This document shows, in pieces, positions 62,546 to 64,000 of a stretch of 64,000 nt of DNA. A program made the translations under genes and the position numbers. The stretch comes from Ahaetulla prasina. Taxonomy: Eukaryota > Chordata > Lepidosauria > Squamata > Colubridae. The notes under the pieces were generated by a model. The model was not told the DNA's origin. It did no database searches and saw only the letters and a program-made list of their open reading frames with translations. Within the stretch, counting starts at the first letter, position 1, and each line of letters starts with the position of its first letter. Where the stretch lies: positions 5,090,459 through 5,154,458 of the forward strand of contig NC_080543.1 in the NCBI RefSeq assembly GCF_028640845.1, given 5' to 3'.

Positions 62546-62912
62546 TAAATAAATGATGTATTATTTTTGATTGTTTTCGGGGGAAGTTAGGAATTGATGA
62601 TTGTAGGGGTATAATTAAGTTGGGACGAAATTTTTTTAGCATATGTTTGTTTTATTTTTAACTATACCTTGTGCTCATTCCGGGAAGTCGGAGGGGAGGG
62701 GGGAGGGGAGGTGGGGGGAAAGGGGGAAAAAAATGTCTGCAAAACTTTTTGAATTAAAAAAAAAAAGTTAAGAAAAAAATCTTCTGATGATCGTGCGGCT
62801 CAGCTGGGCATAGGGGCGGGGCAGGGGTTTTTGCTACTGGTTCTCCGAACCGCCACCTGTCATCGCTACTGGATCAGGTGATCCGGTCCGAACTGGGAGC
62901 ATTTAACCCCTG

Positions 62913-63090
62913 GTGCGGGGGGGCAGGCATGCATGAGTGGGGGGTGGCTCACGCAGTGGCCCGTGCACGCATGCACAAGGGGTGGAGCACATGTGCGGGG
63001 CCCACGCGAGCTTTGTATTTTGGGAGTTCTGGTGTGCGCAGGTGCTTTGGGCACTCAGTCCGGAAAAGTTCACTGGTGTAGGCAGAGACA
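62913..63090. repeat. MITE M fragment
   Basis: tgcatgagtggggggtggct to cggaaaagttcactggtgta resembles the right half of 34318-34676. Confidence 0.5.
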
Positions 63091-63094
63091 AATG

Positions 63095-63670
63095 TCATAT
63101 AATAATAACAACAATAACAACAAAATGTACCATTTTACAACAAAACCCCATACCACATCTCTGACATTAATACAATTGAACGAGTCCAGAAATATTTTAC
63201 AAGAAGAGTTCTCCGCTCCTCTGTAAACAACAAAATACCTTATGCCACCAGACTTGAAATCCTGGGATTAGAAAACTTACAACTCTGCCGACTCCGACAA
63301 GACCTGTGTTTAACACACAAAATCATCTATTTCAATGTCCTTCCTGTTAAAGACTACTTCAGCTTCAATCGCAATAATACAAGAGCAAACAATAGATTCA
63401 AACTTAATGTTAACCGCTTCAATCTTGATTGCAGAAAATATGACTTCAGAAACAGAGTTGTTAACGCTTGGAACTCATTACCTGACTCCATAGTCTCTAC
63501 TCAAAATCCCCAAAGCTTCAACCAAAAACTGTCTACTATTGACCTCACCCCATTCCTAAGAGGACTATAAGGGGCGTGCATAAGAGCACAAAAGTGCCTA
63601 CCGTTCCTGTCCTATTGTTTTTCTTTCATTATATGTGCTTGTATATAATGTTGTGACAAAAATAAATTTT
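63095..63670 (+). mobile_element. LINE J, best 3' copy
   Basis: In shifted frames it encodes [51 protein letters not shown] and [11 protein letters not shown], a C-terminal non-LTR retrotransposon pattern. It ends gacaaaaataaatttt. The exact clade is uncertain. Confidence 0.8.
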
Positions 63671-64000
63671 AAAAAAAAGTCTAAGGAGCCACACTGGAGG
63701 GCTGTTGCCTCCCATTTAACGCTGTGAGTTTTCTGGTCATTCAGAGCATTAGCCTAAAGGAGCGTGATCCAGCGTAATGCATTCTGGTATAATTTACGAT
63801 GCCTCCATTCATAATTCAAACTCTTGTCTGTTATACGAAGCTTGATTTTTGCTCTGAGAGAACAGGGCTCTGGTGAAGCCATAATTTTGAGAATTATGGG
63901 CCATGGATCAGATTAAAAAAAAAAAAAACTTTCTCTGTAAATCATCCCTCCGAGCCAAGAAGCAATGGATGGAAACTAAGGAAAAAAGGTGGTAGAAGAA
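63671..64000. other. Unclassified sequence and CR1 start at the edge
   Basis: Bases 63955-64000 (caagaagcaatggatggaaa) look like the start of another CR1 3' segment running off the window. The rest is unassigned. Confidence 0.4.

Larger units (their letters stand above)
61631..62912. mobile_element. MITE split by an L1, itself split by LINE J
   Basis: MITE-like sequence 61631-61860 (tgatgatcccagctgagcca) resumes at 62773 (tctgatgatcgtgcggctca) and ends agcatttaacccctgg. Between them lie L1 (61861-62132, 62546-62770) and LINE J (62133-62545). Confidence 0.6.

Overview
The window is vertebrate nuclear DNA, almost certainly from a squamate reptile and most likely a snake. It contains one recognisable protein-coding gene, WNT11 on the + strand. 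Most of the rest is transposable elements and simple repeats. The snake assignment rests on CR1 and L2-type LINEs, LINE copies whose 3' ends run into long (ATTCT)/(AGAAT) tails, Sauria-type and other tRNA-derived SINEs, GATA tracts and a dense population of hAT-like MITEs. No prokaryotic feature is present.

Gene layout. Four WNT11 exons lie at 11292-11527, 13774-14051, 17077-17369 and 37598-37772. All have AG/GT junctions and compatible phases. They add up to 982 nt. The first exon, about 83 coding nt with the signal peptide, was not found and is probably upstream; with it the protein would be 354 residues, the usual WNT11 length. Introns are about 2.2, 3.0 and 20.2 kb and are largely repeats. 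The last intron holds two polypyrimidine blocks (1.8 and 0.7 kb), a 0.8-kb purine block and a roughly 1.9-kb tandem duplication of a non-repetitive segment. The 3' UTR probably ends at an AATAAA at 38215-38220, 13 bp before a pair of solo LTRs.

Regions. 1-11.2 kb: LINE, SINE, MITE and LTR copies upstream of exon 2, with a repeat-poor segment at about 9.04-9.64 kb. 11.3-37.8 kb: the WNT11 body. 38.2-39.5 kb: two solo LTRs side by side, sharing one 5-bp target duplication. 39.5-64 kb: intergenic DNA with large satellite-like blocks (40.5-41.8, 42.1-43.0, 50.2-50.9, 53.9-54.8, 55.8-56.5 kb) and nested CR1, L2, L1, other LINE, MITE and LTR copies. No second gene was recognised.

Transposon history is readable because many target-site duplications (TSDs) survive: 5 bp at LTRs with TG...CA ends, 8 bp at hAT-like MITEs, 12 bp at one SINE. 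Three related LTR subfamilies (here called LTR-A, -B, -C) share an unusual design. A reading frame for an acidic/proline-rich then basic peptide is open from the first bases of the LTR and ends before a TATA-like motif. That frame, the stacked LTR pair at the WNT11 poly(A) site and the duplicated intron module are the most interesting observations. The work was done by eye, so edges of old repeats are approximate and family names marked as inferred need a library search.
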